A DNA stretch of 64,000 bases. It comes from Enchytraeus crypticus (Eukaryota; Annelida; Clitellata; Enchytraeida; Enchytraeidae). The notes beneath the pieces were generated by a model. That model was not told the DNA's origin and made no database searches. It was given only the letters and a program-made list of their open reading frames with translations. Positions 35,710 through 46,399 of this stretch are shown here, piece after piece. A program made the position numbers and the translations under genes. Position 1 is the first letter of the stretch. Each line of letters begins with the position of its first letter. Location: the NCBI GenBank assembly GCA_905160935.1, contig CAJHZI010000255.1, positions 1,091,501-1,155,500 on the forward strand. The letters are read 5' to 3'.

Positions 35710-35960
35710 GTAGATTCTGCTAGAGACGTCCCTGACATTGCTTTATGGAGAGGAGCTGGATGTTAAATTTTTATTGATTGATTGAACTAAGATTATATCC
35801 AATCTCTTTAGCGTCATGACTACAAATCTCACAACAGTCCTAACAAAATCTTCACAGTTAAGCTGTGCTGAAAATCTCTAACTTTGATTTTAGTGCTTCT
35901 ACGACACGTTCATGTATACACGGTTTGTCTATTCTTCAAGCAACCCGGACACAACACAGG
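35710..35960 (+). repeat. SINE-B copy, then a family D fragment
   Basis: 35710-35787: ctagagacgtccctgacatt, gctttatggagaggagctgg, atgttaaatttttattgatt. 35885-35960 (minus family D): cttctacgacacgttcatgt, acggtttgtctattcttcaa and cccggacacaacacaggg. Confidence 0.6.
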
Positions 35961-36357
35961 GAATTTTAACAATAAATAATATAAAATATATAATTTATCA
36001 CAATTAATAAAACACATATGCACCTATATCTATAAAGAACTGGATCAAGCAATTCCAACTAATGAAATTATTTTGAAATGCAGCTGAGTAGTTTAACGTG
36101 ATGAACTGTACGGGATAATTCAAAAAGTCTGAGACTAATGCTATAAAATCCTCTCGAGTTGTTGCTCTCTCTCTCTCTCTCTGCGGCAGAGAACGATTAA
36201 TCACTATCACTTGTCAGCTGCCGAACAACTCTAAATACCGCGCATGCGCATCCTTAGATCTCGCCTGCCTGCACGATGATGATGATATGATGATGATGAT
36301 GATGCTTAATTTGCTTTAGAGTAGCGGTACATGAAATGGACCTGCCTTGCGACAGTG

Positions 36358-36361
36358 CAGT

Positions 36362-36439
<78 letters not shown>

Positions 36440-36600
36440 GAACGATATAAAGAAAATAGAGAGAGAGAGAGAGAGAAAGAAAAAAGAAAGAAAGAAATAC
36501 AGAGAGATAAAGAGATAGAGAGAGAAAGAAAGAGAAAGGAAGAGATAGAGGGATAGGGAGAGAGAGAAAGAAAGAAAGAAAGAAAGAGAGAGATAAAGAG

Positions 36601-36640
<40 letters not shown>

Positions 36641-36700
36641 AGAGAGAGAGAGAGAGAAAGAAAGAGAGAGAGAGAGAAAGAAAGAGAGAGAGATATATAA
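36358..36700. repeat. (TA)n and long purine (GA/GAAA)n tract
   Basis: A ta run (36365-36398) followed by about 300 bp of ga, gaaa and gata variants. The ORFs across it are artefacts. Confidence 0.95.
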
Positions 36701-36774
36701 ATATTTCTCTATATCGGTGGCGGTATCTGTCAGTAGGACTTGCAGTTATCAGATCATTAAAACAAGACCTCAAT

Positions 36775-36902
36775 CAGCGTTCTCTCTGCCGAGAACCTAT
36801 GGGAACTCAGCGGTCTCTCTGAGCTGAATTCATGGGAACTCAGCGGTCTCTCTCAGCTGAATTCATGGGAACTCAGCGGTCTCTCTCAGCTGAATTCATG
36901 AG
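36775..36902. repeat. 33-bp tandem repeat, three copies
   Basis: Units with gggaactcagcggtctctct followed by agctgaattcat. Confidence 0.85.
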
Positions 36903-37007
36903 ATTTTACTGTTCTTAAAACGAATCATATCACAATCATTTGAAGATGTCTCACTTCTAATAATCCACCTCTTACACCCTCTATTATGTTACACCCTCCA
37001 TCCCCAC

Positions 37008-37225
37008 CCCCACCCCCCCCCCCCCCGACAGTTCTGCATGAGCGTCCTTGACCATCTACCTTGGACGAGGAAAGGAACGCTCAATCAATCAATCGATCGA
37101 TCAATCAACCAATCAATCAATCAATGATAATTTAACGTCCGGTGCCTCGCCAAAAGGCAATGTCAGGGACGTCTCGTGCAGACTCTATATCAAACAGACT
37201 CCAAAAACATCATTCAGACCTATAC
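37008..37225. repeat. C-run plus two SINE-B copies facing each other
   Basis: A c-rich run (37008-37027) is followed by a plus copy (gcatgagcgtccttgaccat, gacgaggaaaggaacgctca). A shared (TCAA)n centre (37081-37124) separates it from a minus copy (gataatttaacgtccggtgc, caatgtcagggacgtctcgt, 37125-37225). The tails meet in the middle. Confidence 0.75.
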
Positions 37226-37317
37226 GGCTGAAAGAGATGGCTTTAGCTTGCCCAGCAAAGTTCTAATAAAACTGCAATATCGAAAATGTTGCGGTGGAGA
37301 GTTCCACGTTAAACCAG

Positions 37318-37480
37318 TGTTATTATTATTATTACTATTACTATTATTACTAGTAATATTATTATTTGCACAAAACAAATTTTATTATTATTATTATTAT
37401 TAATTATTATTATTATTATTTATTGTTATTATTATTACTATTATTATTATTATCATCATTATTATTACTATTGTAAAAAA
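37318..37480. repeat. (ATT)n-rich tract
   Basis: Interrupted tta/tac repeats after ccacgttaaaccagtg, so it may be the tail of a decayed SINE-B (about 37280-37320). Confidence 0.8.
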
Positions 37481-37485
37481 TCAGT

Positions 37486-37850
37486 TTTATATATTATCGT
37501 TAAATAATCCAGCATAGAATCGTAATATCATGAGATGTCGAAATGACAGTTAAATTATCCAGGACTTAGTATTGTTCTAAATTTAGTATTTCAAGGAAAA
37601 TAATACATCTAATATCCAATTATTTATCTGACAGCGCGACTGTTATTTATATACGTAAATTATACAATATACATGTAAGTTGTAATCACATAGGCGCATT
37701 ATAATCCACTGCTTGTTTGTAGCTCAGGTATAACTGAACAGTTTTCTTTGACCACTTCTGCTGTTCAACTCTAAACTCCTCCCACTTCTTTTGATTGACA
37801 GGAGAAAAAGCTTTCAAGCAGAAATTTCTCCAAGCCAAGGCAGTTAAATG
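37486..37850. other. AT-rich spacer
   Basis: Nothing recognised. Confidence 0.4.
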
Positions 37851-37985
37851 TTTGTGCTACAGGTTTGTGCTATATGTTTATGCTATACAGTATGTTTGTG
37901 CCATATGTTTGTGCTATATGCTTGTGCAATATGTTTGTGCTATATGTTTGTGCTATAAGTTTGTGGCATATGTGGTCTATAGCAC
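37851..37985. repeat. Tandem repeat with unit near tttgtgctatatg
   Basis: About nine 12-15-bp units, diverging at the ends. Confidence 0.8.
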
Positions 37986-38374
37986 AAATTCATTCGTATC
38001 TATTTTTGCTATAATTCAAGCTAGAAGATTCGTTTGGCTATGGAAACGAAATTTTGACACAATTGACCACCGGTTAATTATCTAAATCGATATTGAGCCA
38101 ATAGCATAGGGTTACATGTTTATTCCATGCTATGTTTTTAAAATTTGTCTGGTTCAAATCCAAGGCTAGCATGCTACAAGAGTATAGCCCATAGGCTTTA
38201 GCAACGCAGTCAATCTCATTGCTCGGTCTACACTGTATATCGATAGATAATTAATACATAATTAAATTTTTTAATTAGTAAATTAGCGCAATTTATTTCA
38301 TAAGCACATCATTGTAATATATATAAATAATAGCCTATACTAGAATCCTAGTCTAAAATTAGACTTATCAACTG

Positions 38375-38460
38375 AAAGCACATCTGCGACGAGATGGACT
38401 TGGACTTGAACCCTGAACTCACCGTTACGTAATGTGAGACTAAACCGATCAGCCACAGGT
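38375..38460 (-). repeat. tRNA-like sequence (minus B box)
   Basis: acttgaaccctgaac preceded by gcgacgagatgg, and gtgagactaaaccgatcagc. No clean tRNA fold. Confidence 0.25.
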
Positions 38461-38725
38461 TACACAGTCTTATAGCACCACTCGGTCACACCTTGTTGGG
38501 ATAGACAGGATTGTATTCTCAAACAATGACGCCCCTCCACAGTCGGAGCCGAGGAAGGCATAGGGGACCCACCTCGTCATAAGCAGAATCCCTAAATATA
38601 ATGGTATATCAGAAGAATGTTAGAGGCTTTCAAGATGCACTCGTATGTAGACATGAAGAGGAAAACGGAAAATAGAGATGAGTAGAGGAGTTATATGCTA
38701 TGGACCTGCCAGTAGGCGGTGCACT

Positions 38726-38979
38726 AAGAGAGACAGAGAGAGAGAGAGAGCGCGCGCGAGAGAGAGTGAAAGAGAAAGAGAGAGAGAAAGACAAGAGAGA
38801 GAGAGAGATAGTCCCACCTATAACAGATGTCACTGTGGAAGCAAAGTGAGTCTCTTAAGGCAGTTGATCTTCAGATGTCACCTCTCAGTGAGTCAATCCT
38901 GTAATTAAATGTAAAGCACCCACATCTACACCTCCTCTCAGACAATCAACAGCGCATCTAAAGCTCCTAGGGGTCTCAA

Positions 38980-39020
<41 letters not shown>
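38726..39020. repeat. (GA)n and (CT)n tracts
   Basis: A ga tract at 38726-38812 and a ct tract at 38982-39020. Each is next to an atggacctgccagtaggc-type sequence (38698-38718, and its reverse at about 39021-39040; also near 36340), so the purine tracts seem to belong to a dispersed repeat. The 90-odd bp between them are unremarkable. Confidence 0.7.
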
Positions 39021-39021
<1 letters not shown>

Positions 39022-39108
39022 TGCCTACTGGCAGGTCCTTGATATATATGATCTCAGTGTCTCTCTAGTCTGCAACAAAGAGTCGTGATTTAGTATTTTT
39101 AAAATTCG

Positions 39109-39220
39109 TAAAGCTGATGTTAACGTCATGTTTCTCACTCGTAAGCGATGTCAGTGACGGACGAGCCCAGGATTCGAACCCCGAACATACTGGTCCGCGG
39201 TCGAGCGTCTTACCGACTTC
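39109..39220 (-). repeat. tRNA-derived SINE, family A
   Basis: aaagctgatgttaacgtcat, tcgtaagcgatgtcagtgac, gacgagcccaggattcgaac and gtcgagcgtcttaccgactt. Confidence 0.8.
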
Positions 39221-39404
39221 TTGAGTTCTTGAAGGAGCTTTACTGTCGTGGCGTTCAGAACATGGTTAGTTGGTTCATCATTTCTTATAGAGTGGCGTAG
39301 TGGTGTATAACACAAAGTAGCGCTTTGTACTGAACTAAATCTAGCTTCTTTGATTTGATCCAATAGTCTACTCTCACCTCAACGTTTACTACTTTCACTA
39401 ATTT

Positions 39405-39447
39405 CTCCCTCTCTCTCTCTATTTCCCTCTATTTCTCTCTCTCTCGC

Positions 39448-39516
<69 letters not shown>

Positions 39517-39535
39517 TTCTCTCGCTCTATTTTTA
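39405..39535. repeat. (CT)n microsatellite
   Basis: An interrupted ct tract of about 130 bp. Confidence 0.95.
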
Positions 39536-39797
39536 GCGCTGCACAATTCATTGCTCAGTTCAGGTACTACCGATGAACCTCTGGTAGGTTAACCTAATGT
39601 CTCTCAATTAAATCTCCACACAAATGTTATCACACTGGTTAATGAGATCATTTAACTGACCACAAAGTGTCATTAGTGCTCTCAATCTCTTCACCGGGGG
39701 AGGGGGCACCCTAGGTAGCGACTCTGTGGACTTGTGACAGAACGGTCGGCTTTGAAACAAAGAATAGCGAGATCAAAACTCATTTGCATAGCTATAG

Positions 39798-39919
39798 CTA
39801 AGGTTAACGCCAGTTTCCTCACTCGAAAGCGATGTCATCGACGGGCGAGCCCAGGATTTGAACCCCGCATATACTGATCCGCGGTCGAGTATCTTACCGA
39901 CGTCGCCACTGCATCCAGC
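39798..39919 (-). repeat. tRNA-derived SINE, family A
   Basis: taaggttaacgccagtttcc, tcgaaagcgatgtcatcgac, gatttgaaccccgcatatac and tcttaccgacgtcgccactg. Confidence 0.85.
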
Positions 39920-39926
39920 CAATTTG

Positions 39927-40345
39927 TGTGACAGACTTTTCGTGTGAAAGACTATTCGTGTGACAGACTATTCGTGTGACAGACTATTCGTGTGACAGAC
40001 TATTCGTGTGACAGACTATTCGTGTGACAGACTATTCGTGTGACAGACTATTCGTGTGACAGACTATTCGTGTGACAGACTACTCGTGTGACAGACTATT
40101 CGTGTGACAGACTATTCGTGTGACAGACTATTCGTGTGATAGACTATTCGTGTGATAGCCTATTCGTCTGACAGATTATTCGTGTGACAGACTATTCGTG
40201 TGATAGCCTACTCGTCTGACAGACTATTCGTGTGACAGACTATTCGTCTGACAAATTATTCGTGTGACAGACTATTCGTGTGATAGCCTATTCGTCTGAC
40301 AGACTATTCGTGTGACAGACTATTCGTCTGACAGACTATTCATGT
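39927..40345. repeat. 16-bp minisatellite, about 26 copies
   Basis: Units cgtgtgacagactatt, with variant blocks (gatagcctatt, cgtctgacag) that recur in the same order toward the right end, indicating higher-order duplication. It starts right at the head of the SINE-A copy at 39798-39919. Confidence 0.95.
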
Positions 40346-40395
40346 GAACACGAGCATAAGACTAGTATACTTATCTAGCTGTATTATCGTAATTA

Positions 40396-40682
40396 TCACA
40401 AGCAATGTTATCATTGTTATCACTACCAGTGTTATCACTATTATCACTACCAGTGTTATCACTGTTATCTCTACCAGTATTATCACTATTATCACTACCA
40501 GTGTTATCACTGTTATCTCTACCAGTGTTATCACTGTTATCTCTACCAGTGTTATCACTGTTATCACTACCAGTGTTATCATTGTTATCACTACCAGTGT
40601 TATCACTATTATCACTACTAGTGTTATCATTGTTATCACTACCAGTGTTATCACTGTTATCACTGCCAGTGTTATCACTGTA
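40396..40682. repeat. 24-bp minisatellite, about 12 copies
   Basis: Units alternate ttatcactaccagtg and ttatcactgttatctc. It is open in several frames on both strands because the unit is a multiple of three, and is not a gene. Confidence 0.95.
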
Positions 40683-40892
40683 TCTGTATCACTGTATCTC
40701 TAGTAGTAATAGATTTACCTCTCAGCGAGAAATGGAATGATAGGGTTAAGAAAACAGCGGAATTGCGGAATGACGGATTTAGACATGGCGTCCACCTACC
40801 AGTGATTGATCATTACAAACTACACATCTCTGTTCCTAGCCAATCGTCCTTCTTCTACCTCACAGAGTCAGGTTGAGGTAGGTAGGTTGTGG

Positions 40893-40985
40893 GATGTTTA
40901 ACGTCAAGGTTCAGAAGCGCAAGCCTTCTCTTCAAGAAGACTTGACACACTCGAGCTACCATCACAAAGATTAATGTAACAATAG
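40893..40985 (-). repeat. Dispersed repeat, family C
   Basis: gggatgtttaacgtcaaggt, tcagaagcgcaagccttctc, ttcaagaagacttgacacac, tcgagctaccatcacaaaga are the reverse complement of 16375-16455. Confidence 0.7.
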
Positions 40986-41035
40986 GTTACTTGCAAGTCA
41001 CTGATATGCAACCTACCGTTAGAGATGTACCACAG

Positions 41036-41518
41036 AGTCAATCTTCATATTGTACTAATGTTTCTCATTTTATAGGTGTTTTCCTGTTAACATTTTACTA
41101 TAAACTATTTATCTGACAATTTATTTGATTAAGTAAATCATTTTAATTTAAAATTAGTTGCTAATGCTTTCTACTTAAAAGAACTTAATTTTGAACGAGT
41201 TAAGATTCTATGAATCCAGTGGTGTCTATCCCCCCTAAACCCATTACGCAAATTCCCCACCCCCTCAGTTTCTAAAAGTTAAGAAATAAATTCATTAATT
41301 TAGTGAGCTAATGCAAAGGATACCGAAGTTACATTCACTAATGACAGTATGTATACAAGTAGACTACCTTGAATTATTCATTGTAATTGGTATGAACAAA
41401 TCCCCCCAGATCTCTAAAAATATCCCCCCCCCCCCAAGATGATGACTACGCTTTCTAATAATAATATTTTTAGCACAGTTCCCCATACAGCCCATGGTAA
41501 TAAAATTAAAATAGTAGC
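41036..41518. other. AT-rich spacer with two C-runs
   Basis: Short c runs near 41230 and 41425. No exon. Confidence 0.4.
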
Positions 41519-41563
<45 letters not shown>

Positions 41564-41608
41564 GGTTTATTGTCATTTTCCTCATACAAGGATGATATCA
41601 CGGACGTA
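41519..41608 (-). repeat. SINE-like repeat, family B, (ATT)n-tailed
   Basis: (aat)n, aaaggtttattgtcattttc, ctcatacaaggatgatatca and cggacgta. Confidence 0.7.
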
Positions 41609-42655
41609 GATAGGGATCTATATCTGTATCTTCCACATTCGAGTTTATTTCTAGTTTGAAGCAAAGCTTAAACATGGCGACCTATTTACTTGTAACAAAA
41701 TCTAAGAACAGTGCAAGCACGATAAATCTTAAACTCAGCATCATCGTTACCTAATTAATAGCAACAAAACGTGCAAGTCGTGCACTTAAATCTCTACATA
41801 GATTTGATTTATGACGAGTGGTGGTGATGGCACAAGTAAATCACATCACTTATATCTCTCTAGTGATTTGATTTATGATTATTGGTGGCGAATGACGCAG
41901 ACCCTGGAAAACAGTTCAGTGAGATACCTGCAAATGTTCGCATCATTTGAATGATTACAAGTTTCAGGACTTCATTCTTAACGATGGACAAAGATTTAAT
42001 GAGTTGAGCGGGAATTCAGTTAGAAAAATACTGTTACTTCTTCAGGCAGAAATATTTTTTAATATTTTAACCATAATGTCGGTACATTCCTATTCGATCC
42101 GTAGAACAAAATAAAATATAAACAATTTTCCTTGATTATAGCATATTTAATTGAAATACGCAAATTATAGGCACTCGTATGATAAGAGAAGAGACAAAGA
42201 TTCCAGGGTAAAAGAAACTAAGCGAAAAGGCCTATACACATAAAGAGATTCCATTATAAAACAAGCTACGTGAATATAAATATACAAAATTTCCAGCATA
42301 AAACAAACTAAGGGAATATCTGAAGGTGTTACGCACAAACAACAAATCATCTTACAAGGCTGTAGATTAACTTCCAACAACCTAAATATGGACAAATAGA
42401 CGCTTTAAAATTGAAAAATATTCCAGCAGAAATGCTAATAGAGATATACTGAGAATAGCAAACTAGTGAAAAAAGAAGAAAGGAAGCAGGCACATTAAGG
42501 AGATTCCTATCATTACAGAGAAAGTTGGCTCGATGATTATTTTGTTTCTGCAATGTTAAACTCTATTTCATACTTTACACTCCTCTGCCCTGTACAAGCT
42601 ACACCCCGAACATCAGGATTACGTCACGTGACGTATAGAGCCCATCATAGTCCGT
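41609..42655. other. Unassigned sequence
   Basis: Short related motifs (ccagcataaaacaaactaag, ccattataaaacaagctacg) recur at about 42200-42420. No gene recognised. Confidence 0.4.
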
Positions 42656-42825
42656 AAAACGCTGGATATTTTACAATTAAAGTAGAATGCTGGATATTTT
42701 ACAATTAATGTAGAACGCTGGTTATTTTACAATTAATGTAGAACGCTGGTTATTTGACCATTAGTGTAGAACGCTGGTTATTTTACCATTAGTGTAGAAC
42801 GCTGGTTATTTTACCATTAGTTCGT
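42656..42825. repeat. 29-bp minisatellite, about 6 copies
   Basis: Units with aacgctggttattttacaat then taatgtag or ttagtgtag. Confidence 0.9.
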
Positions 42826-43336
42826 CTGAACAGAGTTGAAGCCAGTGGACTCAGGATTGGAACCCAAATCCTGGAGTCTAGGTGAATCCTGCAGATAGAG
42901 TTCACGAGAGGGCGTATGATGAATGAACATGGCGCGGTGACGTTGATTTATCACCTTGCGCTCTAACATGAGGTCTGCTTTGCAATATCTTGTGCACAAA
43001 CAGCAAACATTCTCGGGGTGTTCCTCAACATAGTCTGTGCCGACTCTGTGTCTCGCATAATAAACTTTCAATCCATACCATACGAGGATGCATAAGACTG
43101 AGCAATATCATATGTTTAATTTGTTCATAGCAGATTCTTCATATACCGTTAATGCTCTGTTATATCATACAATACAGACAAGTCCAAGATATAAATTCGT
43201 ACCTATCAAAGTCCTCAATCATTACCCATTAAAGAGTTGTTTCCATGACCTGCAATCATTATTATAATATTGTCTTAGTATAAGCATACAATCTGACAAC
43301 CGTAGAGACTTACATTAAATGAAATAGTAGACGTGT

Positions 43337-43700
43337 ACAAGCAGTAATATAACAGATCAAGCAGTAATATAACAGATCAAGCAGTAATATAACAGATCAA
43401 GCAGTAATAGAGCCAAACAGATCAATAAATGAGCAAAGATACTATTATTAGGCTAAATAAAGAAAAGAGACTAGATTTATAACATATTAGGCTACATAAA
43501 AAGCGCCTAGATTAATAATATATTATGCTACATAAAGAAAAAGGCTAGATTCATAATATATTAGGCTACATAAAGAAAAGAGACTAGATTTATAATATAT
43601 GAGGCTACATAAAGAAAAAAGGCTAGATTTATAATATATTATGCTACATAAAGAAAACGAGCCTAGATTAATAATATATTAAGCTTCATAAAGAACGGAG
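43337..43700. repeat. 20-bp array followed by an about 41-bp array
   Basis: Four units of caagcagtaatataacagat at 43337-43411. Then about six diverged units with ggctacataaagaaaagaga and ctagatttataatatatt at 43445-43700. Confidence 0.85.
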
Positions 43701-45945
43701 CAAAGATCAACAAACTATTGTGCTACACTTTAACAGTACAATTAGGCCTACTTATCTCGATCATACTCAGTCCTTGTATATCGAACAAGGAGATCAATAT
43801 ACTTCAATCAACAATATAATTAATACAAATCAATACAATACTATGCTCTTTGTGATATATTTATTAATTTGCCAATATGTCTTTGGAGGTAATAAATATT
43901 CATTTTAAACCTTCAAACACTGCTTCACATAGCCTATTTATTTATTTCGGTACAAATACGAGTTAATACAAACATGCATAACAAGCCAGCAAAGAAACAA
44001 ATAAACAAGAAGAAGGATATCACAAAAGAGAGCTATCTCTGTTAGGTAATACGCGTAGTTAGTAGCAGCTAGTTCGAGTAGCAAAATCGTTACTAATAAT
44101 CTTCTATGGCACGGTACACTGCAGCACCTATGATAAACATACAATGTAATCATTGCCAATACAAGGAATGTAACCACAAAAATATCTAAAACATATGATA
44201 AATTATTCAAAAAATAGGTTACCTTTAATACAGTTTATAAATTGCATTGATAATTCTCATATGCTTAATAATTATCTCTTTTATAATTAAATGTTCTTGA
44301 GTATTTAGGATTATGGTGTTTTATTTAGTGCGGGAACTTTATCATTTTATAGCTGTGAATTTTGTTGAGATGAGTAGATACTTTATTTGTTTTCCCAACT
44401 ATGTCAAATTTCTGATTTGTGTCAGATAACATAACATAACAACAAATAATTTATTATTATTGTGCTTCTCTCATCAGTGACAGCGTCGAGAAATATTCAG
44501 ACAAATTCAAGCCGGTGAGCAAAAATAAGGTTCAAAATAGTGCTAATTCCAAAATTCATAAAATCAATTAAAAGGCATAATTTAAATAAACAAATAGGCT
44601 AGATGTATGAATACATAGTCAGATTATTAAGGCAGAGATATATGTCTACTATTATAGTTCAAACTCGAAAACATCAAATGCACTGACAATACACCAAAAA
44701 TAGAGAAACATAAGAAAAATTATATAAAAATAAATCAAAGCATCAGATAGTTCGTATAAACATGAACACAAACCGTCAGTGATCAAGAAAAAGGAATCAG
44801 CCTACATAAAATTCTATGAATGAAATGAAATGTTTGGTTCAATCCAAATCGATGTTTGGCATATGTATAAGACTAAAAGTTACATAATAATATTAATTCT
44901 ATCACAGGTATGTACGTGCTAGGCTTTGACCTATTAATGAGTTTAATGTTGCAGCGTAAAGAATGAGTAATTTTTCATAATTTTTCACTTTCAATGAGTA
45001 CAAGATAATTTCAAGTAGGCCTATTTAACAAAATCAGAAACTCTATTTAAAATCAATGCTTACTTAAAATGCTAAAACATTTGAACATAGAATATATAGA
45101 ATAATATTTTAGAATATTAATAATAGGCCTACCAGGCATTTGACTAAGCTAAGATTAACGAAGAGGCCTACGTAGCACTCACTACTGTTAATACTTATAA
45201 TACACTATAATAGGCTACTTATAATAACACTTAAAATAATACTCAAAATAACACTTATGTTATAGTTATACTAATATGCTTATTATTACATACTTAACAT
45301 ATTGTCCTACATACATGTATATACTAAAACTTCTAGCTATTATACTTGTAACAATACCTATGATACCTGTGATAATACTTATAATATATATAATATGCTT
45401 ACATTACTGATAATTGTGTTGTTATTCAATGTAGGATGCCAAACAAAATAGGTTTATTATTTATCCCAAAACAAGCAAAATAAACAATTCCATAATAAAT
45501 TCTCGAATAAGAAAATGTGTCACACGAATTACAAAGTTTTACGGACATTCTTTACTCGCAATATTTATTTATATAATATTATATACCGTATATTAAATAA
45601 ATTCAAAATAACATGAAATTTTTGAAAACGTCTAGAAATATTTTAACCGTAAGCCCTATTCTATTTAATCCTTTTTAAAATTATTCGTCTATCCGCGTTA
45701 GTTAAATCTCTCTGCTGTCACAAATACTTTATATATGGAATCCAAGATTCACTGAGAATCTACTTTGATGGCACTTCATCTACTCTCACATAAACCACAA
45801 CCGTATATACGGTTCTAGACCACTCATTTTTCCTCTGACATGTGCTTCCTTCTTTTCACGCACACCTCTGTCCTCCTAAACCTCTCAAACCCCGCCCATG
45901 CAAGTCTGGGCAACTGACCAATCTAATATCAACACAAATATCAAA
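43701..45945. other. Long AT-rich gene-less stretch
   Basis: Only a LINE 3'-UTR fragment (minus, about 44455-44575: agtgacagcgtcgag, caagccggtgagcaaaaata, aggttcaaaatagtgctaat) is recognisable. A 90-codon ORF at 43938-44210 (minus) has hydrophobic runs but no family motif. Confidence 0.5.
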
Positions 45946-45946
45946 T

Positions 45947-45986
<40 letters not shown>

Positions 45987-46025
45987 ATATATATATATAG
46001 GCCTATATATATATATAATATAAAT

Positions 46026-46071
<46 letters not shown>

Positions 46072-46072
46072 G
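45946..46072. repeat. (TA)n microsatellite
   Basis: An interrupted ta tract with tgtg and ggcc interruptions. Confidence 0.95.
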
Positions 46073-46399
46073 CGTGTGTGTTGCTTTACAACATAAAATG
46101 TCGATGGAGCCATTCTTTACAATTCTACATTTTCATATTAAAAATTAGTCTAAATTAGACTTTACTCGGTCCCACAGAGAACATCTTACTTAGCCCCATC
46201 TGTCACACAAACAGAGAAAAATGCTTTAAAACATTCGAGTTTCTTTTCCCTCGCTTTCATATCGTGTACTTGAAGAATATACTTTAAGTAATATTGGTAT
46301 AATTTAGATTATGCACGTATACATCTGAGCTCCAGCGTATATGCTGGTTGAGGTCAGCTTCAGTGACTCAGTGAAAAATAGATTGTGAAAAAATCAAGC

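Noticed and set aside
36306..36773. 155-codon Ser/Leu-rich ORF and similar ones at 20441-20750 and 38630-38908
   Set aside because: They lie on ga/ct and ta simple repeats and have no complexity of a real protein.
40340..40740. Long overlapping ORFs on both strands
   Set aside because: The 24-bp minisatellite has a unit divisible by three and no stops, so open frames are automatic.
43938..44210. Hydrophobic 90-codon ORF resembling a membrane protein
   Set aside because: No family motif, no splice or promoter context, and AT-rich DNA easily yields hydrophobic frames.
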